Positions 1-8,134 of a DNA stretch of 64,000 bases are shown piece by piece. The stretch is taken from positions 186,001-250,000 of the forward strand of contig NZ_RBAK01000005.1 of assembly GCF_003626595.1 (NCBI RefSeq), written 5' to 3'. The translations under genes were made by a program, and so were the position numbers. The stretch is from Micromonospora endolithica. GTDB lineage: Bacteria > Actinomycetota > Actinomycetes > Mycobacteriales > Micromonosporaceae. The stretch's first letter is position 1. The number at the start of each line of letters is the position of its first letter. Below the pieces are notes generated by a model, which was given only the letters and a program-made list of their open reading frames with translations, had not been told where the DNA came from and searched no databases.

Positions 1-754
1 CCGGCGTCCGTCCGACGATCCCCCGGTCGACCCGACCGCACCGCAGTGGGGCCGGCCCACCCCGGGCGTCGAGCCGCCGACCGCGCCGATCTGGGGTCCG
101 CCCCAACCGCCGACGTCCGGTGCGGGTTACCCGCCACCGCCCACGTCCGGCGCGGGTTACCCGCCGGGCGGTCAGCCGGACGGGCCGGGTGGCTACCGGC
201 CGCCGGGGCCATTCCCGCCGGCCGGACCGACGCCCGCGCCGGGCGCCGGCCAGCCCTGGGCGGTCCCGGGTGGGTACGGCACGCCCCCACCGCCGACCGG
301 TGGCCGGCGTGGCGGCCGGATCGCGCTGATCGTCGGCCTGGTGGTACTGCTCCTGCTCTGCCCGTGCCTCGGCCTCGCCGGTTGGGCGGTCCTGTGGGCA
401 GCCGGGGACGACGGGAACAGGCCGTCCGTCTCCGCACCGGTGCCCGGGGTGCCCGACACCTCCGGCGAACCGGCGGACCCGTCGCCCGCGCCGTCGTCGA
501 CCGCGTCCGGACCGGGTGGGGGCTACGGCCTGGACCTCGCCGCGGGCGACTGCGTGGTCAACGACGGCACCGAGGACGACGCGGAACTGCGCGAGGTGCC
601 GTGTGGTCCGAACACGTTCGAGGTGCTGCTGCGCCTTCCGGCCACCACCGAGGGCGAACGGTGCGCGAGCCGGGCACCGGAGGCGACCGCGAACTACGTG
701 CACGACAACCCGGTCGACCTGCTCGACTACGTGCTCTGCTTGAAGCGACGCTGA
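1..754 (+). CDS. LppU/SCO3897-like membrane protein, 5' partial
   Basis: The reading frame is open from the left window edge (first full codon at base 2), so the start lies outside; about 250 residues are visible. The first 110 residues are a Pro/Gly/Tyr-rich cytoplasmic stretch with a duplicated TSGAGYPP motif. A hydrophobic segment follows (RIALIVGLVVLLLLCPCLGL), then an acidic Ser/Pro linker and a C-terminal domain with the paired-cysteine pattern GDCVVND...VPCG...CASR...VLCL. That layout resembles LppU/SCO3897-type actinobacterial envelope proteins. The molecular function is unknown. A 20-bp hairpin lies a few bases after the stop. Family call is by pattern only. Confidence 0.6.
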   Translation, partial: RRPSDDPPVDPTAPQWGRPTPGVEPPTAPIWGPPQPPTSGAGYPPPPTSGAGYPPGGQPDGPGGYRPPGPFPPAGPTPAPGAGQPWAVPGGYGTPPPPTGGRRGGRIALIVGLVVLLLLCPCLGLAGWAVLWAAGDDGNRPSVSAPVPGVPDTSGEPADPSPAPSSTASGPGGGYGLDLAAGDCVVNDGTEDDAELREVPCGPNTFEVLLRLPATTEGERCASRAPEATANYVHDNPVDLLDYVLCLKRR

Positions 755-760
755 TTGCCG

Positions 761-802
761 AAACTAGGGCTGTCTAGCGTGGACGCTAGACAGCCCTAGT
801 TT
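761..802 (+). terminator. Perfect 20-bp stem-loop terminator
   Basis: Bases 761-780 and 783-802 are exact reverse complements with a 2-nt loop. The stem contains four CTAG tetranucleotides and is followed by a short T run. It sits 7 nt after the stop of the LppU-like gene, as expected for an intrinsic terminator, and could also work in reverse. Confidence 0.75.
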
Positions 803-886
803 TGGGTCGAGGAGGGCTCGACACGCCGGTAGCGCCATCTACGGATATCTAGCCCGCCAGCTAGACGGCCCGATACTCTGCGATGC

Positions 887-2125
887 GTGGATCCGGTCCG
901 CAACCCGTACGCGCCGGGCGCCGGCCAGCGCCCGCCCGAACTCGCCGGGCGGGGGCGCGAGCTGGACGTCTTCGACGTCGTGCTGGAACGGATCGCCCGG
1001 GGCCGCCCGGAACGCAGCCTGATGCTCACCGGCCTGCGTGGCGTCGGCAAGACCGTCCTGCTCAACACCCTTCGCTCGCAGGCCATCAACCACCTCTGGG
1101 GCACCGGCAAGATCGAGGCCCGGCCGGAGGTGTCGCTGCGCCGTCCGGTCGCCGCCGCGCTGCACATGGCGGTCCGCGAACTGGCCCCCCGGCACCGCGC
1201 CCCGGACCGGATCGACGCCTTCCTCGGTGTGCTCAAGGCGTTCGCCCAGCGTTCCGTGCCCACCGGCCGCACCGCCGCACCGAAGCTGCGCGACCGCTGG
1301 CAGCCGGGCATCGACGTGCCGGCGACCAGCGGACGCGCCGACTCCGGGGACATCGAGATCGACCTGGTCGAGCTCTTCACCGACGCGGCCTCGATCGCCG
1401 CCGACGTGGGCACCGGCATCGCCGTCTTCATCGACGAGATGCAGGACCTCGGCCCGGAGGACGTATCCGCGCTCTGCGCCGCCTGCCATGAGCTGTCCCA
1501 GCTCGGCGCGCCGCTCATCGTCGTCGGCGCCGGGCTGCCGCACCTGCCGGCCGTCCTCAGCGCCGCCAAGTCGTACTCCGAACGGCTCTTCCGCTACCAA
1601 CGCATCGACCGGCTGGACCGGATCGCCGCCGACCAGGCGCTCTGCGCGCCGGCCGAGCGGGAGCAGGTCGAGTACGAGCAGAAGGCCCTCGACCTGCTCT
1701 ACGAGAAGTCGGGCGGCTACCCGTACTTCGTCCAGGCGTACGGGAAGGCGACCTGGGACCACGCTCCCCGGTCACCGATCACCGCCGCCGACGTGCGGGT
1801 CGCCGCCCCGGAGGCCGAGGCGGAACTGGCGGTCGGCTTCTTCGGCTCGCGGTTCGAGCGCGCCACCCCGGCCGAACGCGAGTACATGCGGGCGATGGCG
1901 ACGCTGTCCCTGGTGGAGGGGGAGGCCGACGGGGGTGGACGGGACGACATGGACGCCGCCGTGCCGACCGCCGAGATCGCCCGCGCGTTGGGCCGCAAAC
2001 CGGCCAGCCTCTCCCCGGCCCGGGACGCCCTGATCAAGAAGGGCCTCATCTACTCGGGTGAGCGCGGCACCGTCGCGTTCACCGTCCCCCACTTCGGGCG
2101 CTACCTGCGCACCCAGCCGGCCTGA
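887..2125 (+). CDS. AAA-family ATPase with C-terminal winged helix
   Basis: A 412-residue soluble protein starting at GTG (VDPVRNPYAPG). Walker A is GLRGVGKT near residue 50 and Walker B is AVFIDEMQDL near residue 180. The C-terminal ~90 residues (AEREYMRAMATL ... EIARALGRKPASLSPARDALIKKGLI) look like a winged helix. This arrangement is that of Orc1/Cdc6-like or COG1672 STAND-type ATPases, which couple ATP binding to DNA or partner binding. No partner gene is adjacent: the upstream gene ends in a strong terminator and the downstream gene is convergent. The biological role is unknown. Confidence 0.75.
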   Translation: MDPVRNPYAPGAGQRPPELAGRGRELDVFDVVLERIARGRPERSLMLTGLRGVGKTVLLNTLRSQAINHLWGTGKIEARPEVSLRRPVAAALHMAVRELAPRHRAPDRIDAFLGVLKAFAQRSVPTGRTAAPKLRDRWQPGIDVPATSGRADSGDIEIDLVELFTDAASIAADVGTGIAVFIDEMQDLGPEDVSALCAACHELSQLGAPLIVVGAGLPHLPAVLSAAKSYSERLFRYQRIDRLDRIAADQALCAPAEREQVEYEQKALDLLYEKSGGYPYFVQAYGKATWDHAPRSPITAADVRVAAPEAEAELAVGFFGSRFERATPAEREYMRAMATLSLVEGEADGGGRDDMDAAVPTAEIARALGRKPASLSPARDALIKKGLIYSGERGTVAFTVPHFGRYLRTQPA

Positions 2126-2142
2126 CAGCCGGCGGGCTGGGA

Positions 2143-2688
2143 TCAGACCTTGGACCAGGGGGGCGGGAAGACGACCTCGCCGCGGGGCGGAGGGCCCTCG
2201 CCGCTGGTCGTCGGAGGCAGCGTGAGGGCCTGCCACGGCTCACCCAGTCCGGACCAGGGGCTGGTCAGCCCCAACTCGTCGGCGCGGCCGAAGCCGAACC
2301 GGCGGTAGTACGCCGGATCCCCGAGGACGACGACCAGACGCTCACCCAGTTCGGTGGCCGCGTCGAGGGCGGCCTGCACCACCGACGTGCCGAGGCCGAT
2401 CCGCTGCCGGTGCGGCGCGACCGCCACCGGACCGAGGGCCAGCGCCGGGGCCACGCCCGCGTCGGACGTCACCCGTACGCGGGTGAGCAGGGCGAATCCG
2501 ACCACCTCGCCGCCGTACTCGGCGACCATGGCAAGAGGGGGCACCCAGGCGTCACTACCGCGTAATTCGTCGACCAGCCCCACCTCGGGCGGGGTGGTGA
2601 CGTCGGGACGGGCGAAGGCCGCCGCGAGCACCCGACGGACAGCGCCGGCGTCCGCCGGGTCCTCCGGGCGGAGCCGCAGTGTGGTCAC
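2143..2688 (-). CDS. GNAT family N-acetyltransferase (YhbS-like)
   Basis: A 181-residue single-domain GNAT. The N-terminus is LRPEDPADAGAVRRVLAAAF; the acetyl-CoA loop region is ALGPVAVAPHRQRIGLGTSV, giving the Q/RxxGxG signature; the motif DPAYYRRFGF near residue 135 is characteristic of the COG3153/YhbS group. The substrate cannot be told. It converges on the ATPase gene with an 17-nt gap and is divergent from the DoxX gene. Length is usual for the family. Confidence 0.8.
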   Translation of the reverse strand: MTTLRLRPEDPADAGAVRRVLAAAFARPDVTTPPEVGLVDELRGSDAWVPPLAMVAEYGGEVVGFALLTRVRVTSDAGVAPALALGPVAVAPHRQRIGLGTSVVQAALDAATELGERLVVVLGDPAYYRRFGFGRADELGLTSPWSGLGEPWQALTLPPTTSGEGPPPRGEVVFPPPWSKV

Positions 2689-2821
2689 GCCGCGAACGTT
2701 ACTCCGCGTGGCCGGTCCATCCGCGACGGTCGCCCGGCTCGGCGTGGCGCGACGTCAACGTCCACCGATCGGATCGGCGGTTGCGGGGGTAACGCGGGCC
2801 GCGACGGGGTATGACTGATCC

Positions 2822-3367
2822 ATGACGCCTGTGCGCTCCCTCGCCCGTGCCATGCTGAGCGGCATCTTCGTGGTAAGCGGGGTGAGGAACTTCCAGAACC
2901 CCGGCCGGCTGGTGCCTGCCGCCAAGCCGGTGACGGACCGGGTGGCGCCCCTGTTGCAGCGGGCCCACCCCCGCATCCCCACCGAGACCGAGGCGTTGAT
3001 CCGGGTGAACGCCGCCGTCCAGGTCGGTGCCGGCCTGATGTTCGCCACCGGGCGCCTCACCCGGCCGGCCGCGCTGGTCCTCGCCGGCACGCTGGTGCCG
3101 GTGACCATCGCCGGGCATCCCTTCTGGAACAACGACGACCCGGTGGCGCGCAACAACAACCAGATCCACTTCCTCAAGAACCTCGGTCTCTTCGGCGGTC
3201 TGCTGCTGGCCGCGGCCGACACCGAGGGTAAGCCCGGCCTGCGGTGGCGAACCGGTCACCGGATCGGCCACTCCCGACGTTCCGTCCAGCGGGCTGTCCG
3301 AACCGCCCGCCGAGAGGCCCGGATCGCCGTACGATCGGCATCGACGGCACGTCGACTCCCGGGTTGA
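2822..3367 (+). CDS. DoxX family membrane protein
   Basis: A 181-residue protein beginning MTPVRSLARAMLSGIFVVSG, with the DoxX-type pattern RNFQNPGRLVPAAKPVTDR and hydrophobic segments (VQVGAGLMFATGRL, AALVLAGTLVPVTIAGHPFW). The motif HPFWNNDDPVARNNNQIHFLKNLGLFGGLLLAAAD is typical of DoxX proteins, membrane proteins linked in actinobacteria to oxidative-stress and thiol homeostasis. The basic Arg-rich C-terminal tail is lineage-specific. It appears to be transcribed alone. Confidence 0.82.
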   Translation: MTPVRSLARAMLSGIFVVSGVRNFQNPGRLVPAAKPVTDRVAPLLQRAHPRIPTETEALIRVNAAVQVGAGLMFATGRLTRPAALVLAGTLVPVTIAGHPFWNNDDPVARNNNQIHFLKNLGLFGGLLLAAADTEGKPGLRWRTGHRIGHSRRSVQRAVRTARREARIAVRSASTARRLPG

Positions 3368-3582
3368 CCTGCGTCGATCCTCCCCTCACCGGTTCGCCAC
3401 CCCCACCAAAACCGCGAATCCCCTGAACCACCCGGGACCAGTTAACGCGGTTGAAATGTCAAAAACTTGTGTGGGATCGGACACGGTCGCATAACGCGGG
3501 AGGCGCTGAGGTGGAGGACCGTTCTAGGCTCCGTGCAGGACCTGGACGGGTACGACGACATTGGTACGGGGGTGGCCACACC

Positions 3583-5016
3583 ATGCCGACGACCGTCGGT
3601 AGACGGGTGGACCGCCTCGCCCCAGTTCGCCGCGTGACGAGTCAGATCGAACGCGGAACAGTCGTACGGATCGGTGTCGTCGCCACCGTCGTCTACGCCG
3701 CGTGGCTCGCCGTCGGAGCCTTCGGCCGGCCGTACAACTTCTTCGACATGAAGATCTACCACGGCGCGGTGGTGTGGTGGGCGAGCGGCCATGAGCTGTA
3801 CGAGTTCATCGCGCCCGGCACCACCCTCGGTTTCACCTACCCACCGTTCGCCGGCCTGGTGATGCTCCCGATGGCGCACCTGCCGGTCGGGGTGGCCGGC
3901 CTGGTCAACGCGGCGGCCAGCATCGCCGCCCTGGCGGTCGTCCTGGCCGCGCTGCTGCGCCCGATCGTCGACCGACTGGGCTGGCCACTGTGGTTCACCG
4001 TGGCGATCGCGACGCCGCTGGCCGTGGCCATCGAGCCGGGCCGGGAGACGCTCGGCTACGGCCAGGTCAACCTGCTGCTCTTCGCGCTGATCATCGCCGA
4101 CCTGGTCGGCCTGCGGTGGCGGGCCCGCCGGGGCACCCACGTCGCCCCGACCGACGGACTGCTGCTGCGCTTCGTCTACAGCGGCGCCTGGGCCGGGGTC
4201 GGCATCGGCCTGGCCACCTCGGTCAAGCTGACCCCCGCGCTGTTCATCGCCTACCTGATGCTCACCCGGCAGTGGCGGGCGGCGATGACCGCCGTCGGCA
4301 CGGTCGTCACGGTGACCCTGGGTTCGTTCGCCGTGGTCGGCACGGAGGCCCGGGCCTACTTCGGTGGCGTGCTGTGGCAGACCGAACGGGTGGGCGCGGC
4401 CGACATGACGCCCAACCAGTCGCTGGCGGGTCTCCTGGCCCGCCTCTACGACTCCATCGAGACGCCGGGCCTGCTGTGGCTGTCGTTCGCGTTGTTGATG
4501 CTGGCGCTGGGCCTGTCCCGGGCGGCGAACGCGCGGGCCGACGGCGACGAGCTGACCGCGTTCACCCTGGTCGGTCTCACCACGAGCGTGGTCAGCCCGA
4601 TCTCCTGGACGCACCACCTGGTCTGGGTCATCCCGGCGATCATCGTGCTGGCCGACGCGGCGATCCGACGCAGGGACGCCAGCCGGGGTCCCGCGTCGCG
4701 GCCCGGATACGGTGGGCTGCCCGGGGTCAACGGGCTGCGCCCGCCGATCTGGTATCCGACGTGGACCGGCATCCGGCACGGAGTCGCCGCGATCGTGCTC
4801 TACCTGCTGTTCCTGGTCTCCCCGATCTGGCCGTACGAGCACCAGCTCCCCGAGGTGTCGCACTATCAGGACGGCCTGTTCGGGGCGTTGATGGAGAACT
4901 CGCTGGCGCTGGCGCTGATCGTGCTGGTCGCCGCGCTGCCGTGGCGTCCGGGTGCGGAGCCCGCCTTCTACGCCGACCGGTTCGGTCGTACCCAGGCGCT
5001 GCACGGCCGGCGCTGA
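3583..5016 (+). CDS. GT87 family polyprenyl-phosphate mannosyltransferase-like membrane protein
   Basis: A 477-residue polytopic membrane protein. The frame is open further upstream, but ATG 3583 (MPTTVGRRVDRL) is chosen because it follows a GGGGGTGG ribosome-binding stretch. Around ten hydrophobic segments are visible. Early motifs (FFDMKIYHGAVVWWASG, FTYPPFAGLVMLP) and the luminal SWTHHLVWVIPAIIVL are hallmarks of GT87 (DUF2029) alpha-1,2-mannosyltransferases, which use polyprenyl-phosphate mannose to build lipoglycans such as LM/LAM. The exact acceptor is unknown. It is monocistronic, converging on moaE with an 18-bp hairpin between them. Confidence 0.8.
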   Translation: MPTTVGRRVDRLAPVRRVTSQIERGTVVRIGVVATVVYAAWLAVGAFGRPYNFFDMKIYHGAVVWWASGHELYEFIAPGTTLGFTYPPFAGLVMLPMAHLPVGVAGLVNAAASIAALAVVLAALLRPIVDRLGWPLWFTVAIATPLAVAIEPGRETLGYGQVNLLLFALIIADLVGLRWRARRGTHVAPTDGLLLRFVYSGAWAGVGIGLATSVKLTPALFIAYLMLTRQWRAAMTAVGTVVTVTLGSFAVVGTEARAYFGGVLWQTERVGAADMTPNQSLAGLLARLYDSIETPGLLWLSFALLMLALGLSRAANARADGDELTAFTLVGLTTSVVSPISWTHHLVWVIPAIIVLADAAIRRRDASRGPASRPGYGGLPGVNGLRPPIWYPTWTGIRHGVAAIVLYLLFLVSPIWPYEHQLPEVSHYQDGLFGALMENSLALALIVLVAALPWRPGAEPAFYADRFGRTQALHGRR

Positions 5017-5089
5017 GGGTGACACCCAGGGCCTTCGTCGAAATCCTCGGTCGAGCCGAGGCGGAGTCCAGGCGGCGGTCCGGCAAGGC

Positions 5090-5132
5090 GGAGATTCGTC
5101 CGGATACCGGTGTCGTATCCGGACGAATCTCC
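5090..5132. terminator. Bidirectional 18-bp hairpin between convergent genes
   Basis: Bases 5090-5107 and 5115-5132 are perfect reverse complements separated by 7 nt. The hairpin lies in the gap between the convergent GT87 and moaE genes and probably terminates transcription from both sides. Confidence 0.75.
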
Positions 5133-5191
5133 AACGTAGCCGGTCGTCGTCTGGGCCCGCCGCAGGCCGGCCCGGGGCTTCGACACAGGCC

Positions 5192-5620
5192 CTACGGGCA
5201 GTTGACCCATTCCTCGGTGCCGTCGGCGAACACCTGACGCTTCCAGATCGGCAGGCGCGCCTTCACCTCGTCGACAAGCCGCGCACAGGCGGCGAACGCG
5301 GCGGCCCGGTGGGCGGTGCTGACCGCCGCGACCAGGGCCACGTCGCCGATGGCGAGCGGGCCGACGCGGTGCGACACCGCCACCGCGTAGACATCGGGGT
5401 CGGCGGCGATCTCGGCCGCCACCTCGTGCAGGATCCGTTCGGCGGTCGGGTGCCCCTCGTACTCCAGACTGGTCACCGGGCGGCCGTGATCGTGGTCGCG
5501 GACCACGCCCTGAAACGACACGACCGCGCCGGCCCGACGGTCGGCGACCGCGGCCTCGTGCGCGGCGAGGTCCAGCGGCCGGTCGGTCACCGTGCCGTGG
5601 ACAGTGGTCGGCGCGGTCAC
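5192..5620 (-). CDS. moaE: Molybdopterin synthase large subunit MoaE
   Basis: A 142-residue protein starting at GTG 5620, which overlaps the moeA stop (GTGA). MoaE transfers sulfur from MoaD thiocarboxylate onto precursor Z to make molybdopterin. Family motifs are present: GAVVSFQGVVRDHDHGR, LEYEGHPTAERIL, the HRVGPLAIGD loop, and the catalytic lysine region DEVKARLPIWKRQVF. The expected C-terminal TEEWVNCP is intact. It is the last gene of the moaC-mog-moeA-moaE operon. The small subunit moaD is not in this window. Confidence 0.93.
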   Translation of the reverse strand: MTAPTTVHGTVTDRPLDLAAHEAAVADRRAGAVVSFQGVVRDHDHGRPVTSLEYEGHPTAERILHEVAAEIAADPDVYAVAVSHRVGPLAIGDVALVAAVSTAHRAAAFAACARLVDEVKARLPIWKRQVFADGTEEWVNCP

Positions 5621-6876
5621 CGGCCCCGCTCCCCGGGCAGCAACGGCAGCGGCACGACCGGCACCCGGTCGCCCGACGCGCCGGAGGTGCCGGGGCGGAT
5701 CACCGCGAAACCGTCCGCGCCGGCCAGGCCGCGCAGCATCGCCGATCCGACGTGTCGGACCGGGTGGGCGGTGCCGGCGGCGTGGTCCACCCGGACCAGC
5801 GCCAGGTGCGTGTGGTCGCCCCGCCCGGGCACCGGCTCGGCCAGGGTGGCGTGCGGCAGCACCGGCATCGGACGACCGGCGAGGCCGGCGAGTAGCGGCG
5901 CGACCAGCGACACCAGGGCGACGATCGCGGACTGCGGGTTGCCCGGCAGCCCGGCGACGAACCGGACCCGACCGTCGGTGCCGACCAGCCGGGCCAGCAG
6001 CATCGGGAAACCGGGCCGCACCGCCACCGTGTTGACCACGTGGTCCGCACCGAGCGCCTCCAGCGCCGGATGCAGGTGGTCGACCGGCCCGTGCATCGTG
6101 CCGCCGGTGGTGCAGACCAGGTCGGCGTTGGTCAGCGCACCCCGCAGCGCGGCGACGTGCGCGGGCAGCGTGTCCGCCACCGGGCCGACCACGTCGGCCG
6201 CGCGCACCTGGCACCCGTAGCGCCGAAGCCACCCGGGGACCGCCGGCCCGAGCGCGTCGCGGACCCGTCCCGCGCCGGGCGGCCCGGCGGTCAGCAGCTC
6301 GTCGCCGAAGACCAGCAGCGCCGCGCGTGGCTGTCGCCGCACCCGCAGGCTGTCGTGCCCGCAGGAGGCGGCCAGGCCGATCAGCGCCGGGTCCACCGGC
6401 GTGCCGGCGGGCAGAAGTTCCTCATCGGCGTACGCCTCCTCGCCGGGCTCGCGCCACTCCGGCGCGGACCGCGGCGTGCCCTCGACCAGACCCTCGGGCG
6501 TACGCGTCGACTCCTCGATCCGTAGCACCGCCGTCGTGCCCTGCGGCACCATCGCGCCGGTGGCGATCTCGACGGTCGTCGAATCCTCGGCCAGCGGGGC
6601 GGGTGTGTTGCCGGCCAGCACCCGTCCGACGATCCGCCACGGGCCCGGACCGCGCACCGCCCAGCCGTCGACGCTGGAGGTCGGGAAGGCGGGCAGGTCG
6701 GTCCGGGTGGTCAGCGGCTCGGCGAGGGTGTGCCCGTCCGCCTCGGCGAGCGGCCGGGCCACGACGGGAAGCGCGGCGGCCAGACCGACCGCGTAGACCC
6801 GCGAGCGCGCCTCCTCCCAGCCCGCCGGCGGGGGCGCGGCGACGCGATCGTCGGCCGATGCGGTTTCCGTGCTCAC
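5617..6876 (-). CDS. moeA: Molybdopterin molybdenumtransferase MoeA
   Basis: A 419-residue protein that inserts molybdate into adenylylated molybdopterin. Visible MoeA features: LPAFPTSSVDGWAVRG (substrate loop), IATGAMVPQGTTAVLRIEE, the MoCF-type segment with VFGDELLTAG and TTGGTMHGPVDHLHPAL, and the PGFPMLLARL...AGLPGNPQSAIV stretch. The third motif usually reads GGVS..D, here GGTM..VD, a moderate deviation. The stop overlaps the moaE GTG. moeA starts 37 nt after the mog-like stop, so the operon is probably continuous. Confidence 0.9.
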   Translation of the reverse strand: MSTETASADDRVAAPPPAGWEEARSRVYAVGLAAALPVVARPLAEADGHTLAEPLTTRTDLPAFPTSSVDGWAVRGPGPWRIVGRVLAGNTPAPLAEDSTTVEIATGAMVPQGTTAVLRIEESTRTPEGLVEGTPRSAPEWREPGEEAYADEELLPAGTPVDPALIGLAASCGHDSLRVRRQPRAALLVFGDELLTAGPPGAGRVRDALGPAVPGWLRRYGCQVRAADVVGPVADTLPAHVAALRGALTNADLVCTTGGTMHGPVDHLHPALEALGADHVVNTVAVRPGFPMLLARLVGTDGRVRFVAGLPGNPQSAIVALVSLVAPLLAGLAGRPMPVLPHATLAEPVPGRGDHTHLALVRVDHAAGTAHPVRHVGSAMLRGLAGADGFAVIRPGTSGASGDRVPVVPLPLLPGERGR

Positions 6877-6913
6877 CGGTCGAGCCTATCGGTGCGGTCC
6901 GACAGGCGCTTCC

Positions 6914-7384
6914 CTAGTGGTCGCCGCCGCGGAGCTGGTCGACGGCGTGGGTGAGGATCGGCCCGAGCACGGCGAGCCCGTCGCGGGCCCCGCCGGTCGA
7001 GCCCGGCAGGTTGACCACCAGGGTGCGGCCGATCACGCCGGCCAGCCCACGGGACAACGCCGCCGCCGGCACCTTGTCGCGGCTGTGCGCGCGGATCGCC
7101 TCGGCGATCCCGGGAACCTCGTGGTCGAGCAGCGCCCGGGTGACCTCCGGCGTGCGATCCGACGGGTTGATGCCGGTGCCGCCGCTGGTCAACACCACGT
7201 CCACCCCGTCGGCGACGGCCGCCCGCAGCGCCGCACCCACCGGATCGCCGTCCGGCACCACCACCGGGTCGTCCACCGCACAGCCGAGGTCACGCAGACC
7301 GGCGACGAGGAGCGGGCCGCTGGTGTCGGCGTAGACCCCGGCGGAGGCCCGGTTGGAGGCCACCACCACCCGCGCCCGGATCAC
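6914..7384 (-). CDS. Molybdopterin adenylyltransferase-like protein (MogA/MoaB family)
   Basis: A 156-residue MoCF-domain protein starting at GTG 7384, which overlaps the moaC stop (GTGA). The family signature LTSGGTGINPSDRTPEV lies near residue 65, and RGLAGVIGRTLVVNLPGS near residue 112. This family adenylylates molybdopterin before MoeA acts. The frame extends further upstream, but that part only shadows moaC. MogA and MoaB paralogues cannot be separated by eye. Confidence 0.88.
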   Translation of the reverse strand: MIRARVVVASNRASAGVYADTSGPLLVAGLRDLGCAVDDPVVVPDGDPVGAALRAAVADGVDVVLTSGGTGINPSDRTPEVTRALLDHEVPGIAEAIRAHSRDKVPAAALSRGLAGVIGRTLVVNLPGSTGGARDGLAVLGPILTHAVDQLRGGDH

Positions 7385-7872
7385 GGCCGGTCCTCCGGGC
7401 GGCTCCACTCGCCGGTCTTGCCGCCGCTCTTGCGCAGCACCCGGACGGCGTCCACGCTGGCCGCGGGGTCGACCGCCTTGACCATGTCGACCAGGGCCAG
7501 CCCGGCGACGGCGACCGCCGTCAACGCCTCCATCTCCACGCCGGTGCGGTCCGCCGTCCGGGCCGTCGCGGTGATCTCGACCGTGTCGGCGGTGAGTGCC
7601 AGATCGACCGTGACACCGTGCAGCGCGATGGGGTGGCACAGCGGGATCAGATCCGGGGTGCGCTTCGCGCCCATGATGCCGGCCAGCCGACCGACGGCGA
7701 GCGCGTCCCCCTTCGGCAGACCGTCGCGCCGCAGCAGGTCCACCACCTCCGGGGTGGTGCGCAGACGCCCGGCGGCCACCGCCGACCGGCCGGTGACCTC
7801 CTTGGCGGAGACGTCGACCATCCGGGCCGCACCGGCCGCGTCGACGTGGGTGAGCTGTGCGGGATCGGTCAC
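7381..7872 (-). CDS. moaC: Cyclic pyranopterin monophosphate synthase MoaC
   Basis: A 163-residue protein, first gene of the cofactor operon. MoaC converts the MoaA product into cyclic pyranopterin monophosphate. The family N-terminus LTHVDAAGAARMVDVSAKEVT, the LCHPIALHGV motif and the catalytic region VEMEALTAVAVAGLALVDMVKA are all intact. GTG 7872 is chosen because VTDPAQLTHVD matches the usual start; the open frame further upstream has no family similarity. moaA is not present here. Confidence 0.92.
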   Translation of the reverse strand: MTDPAQLTHVDAAGAARMVDVSAKEVTGRSAVAAGRLRTTPEVVDLLRRDGLPKGDALAVGRLAGIMGAKRTPDLIPLCHPIALHGVTVDLALTADTVEITATARTADRTGVEMEALTAVAVAGLALVDMVKAVDPAASVDAVRVLRKSGGKTGEWSRPEDRP

Positions 7873-8134
7873 GGCCGCGAGCCTATCTTTCCGGTACGAC
7901 GCACGAGCGGCGGTGTGGCTCGGGAGGAGCGGTCCGACCGGGCACGTCGACGTGCCGTCGTACGCCGCCCCTCCCTCGCCGACCCGCCGCCGAAGCCCGC
8001 TGGGGTAGACCCCGACGGCGGGCGTGTCGACGACCAAGGTCCTGAGCCCTCGTCGCAGGACCTCCCCCGATCGCCGTACCGCGCCACGCTAGCGAGCCCG
8101 GCGATAAGAAATCGATAAGCGCCGCGACAGCAGG

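Noticed and set aside
46..777. Open frame overlapping the LppU-like gene
   Set aside because: Arg/Ala-rich shadow in another frame that runs into the terminator; the true frame has a membrane helix and Cys pattern.
3442..5025. Long minus-strand frame opposite the GT87 gene
   Set aside because: Gln/Arg/Asp-rich antisense shadow without family similarity.
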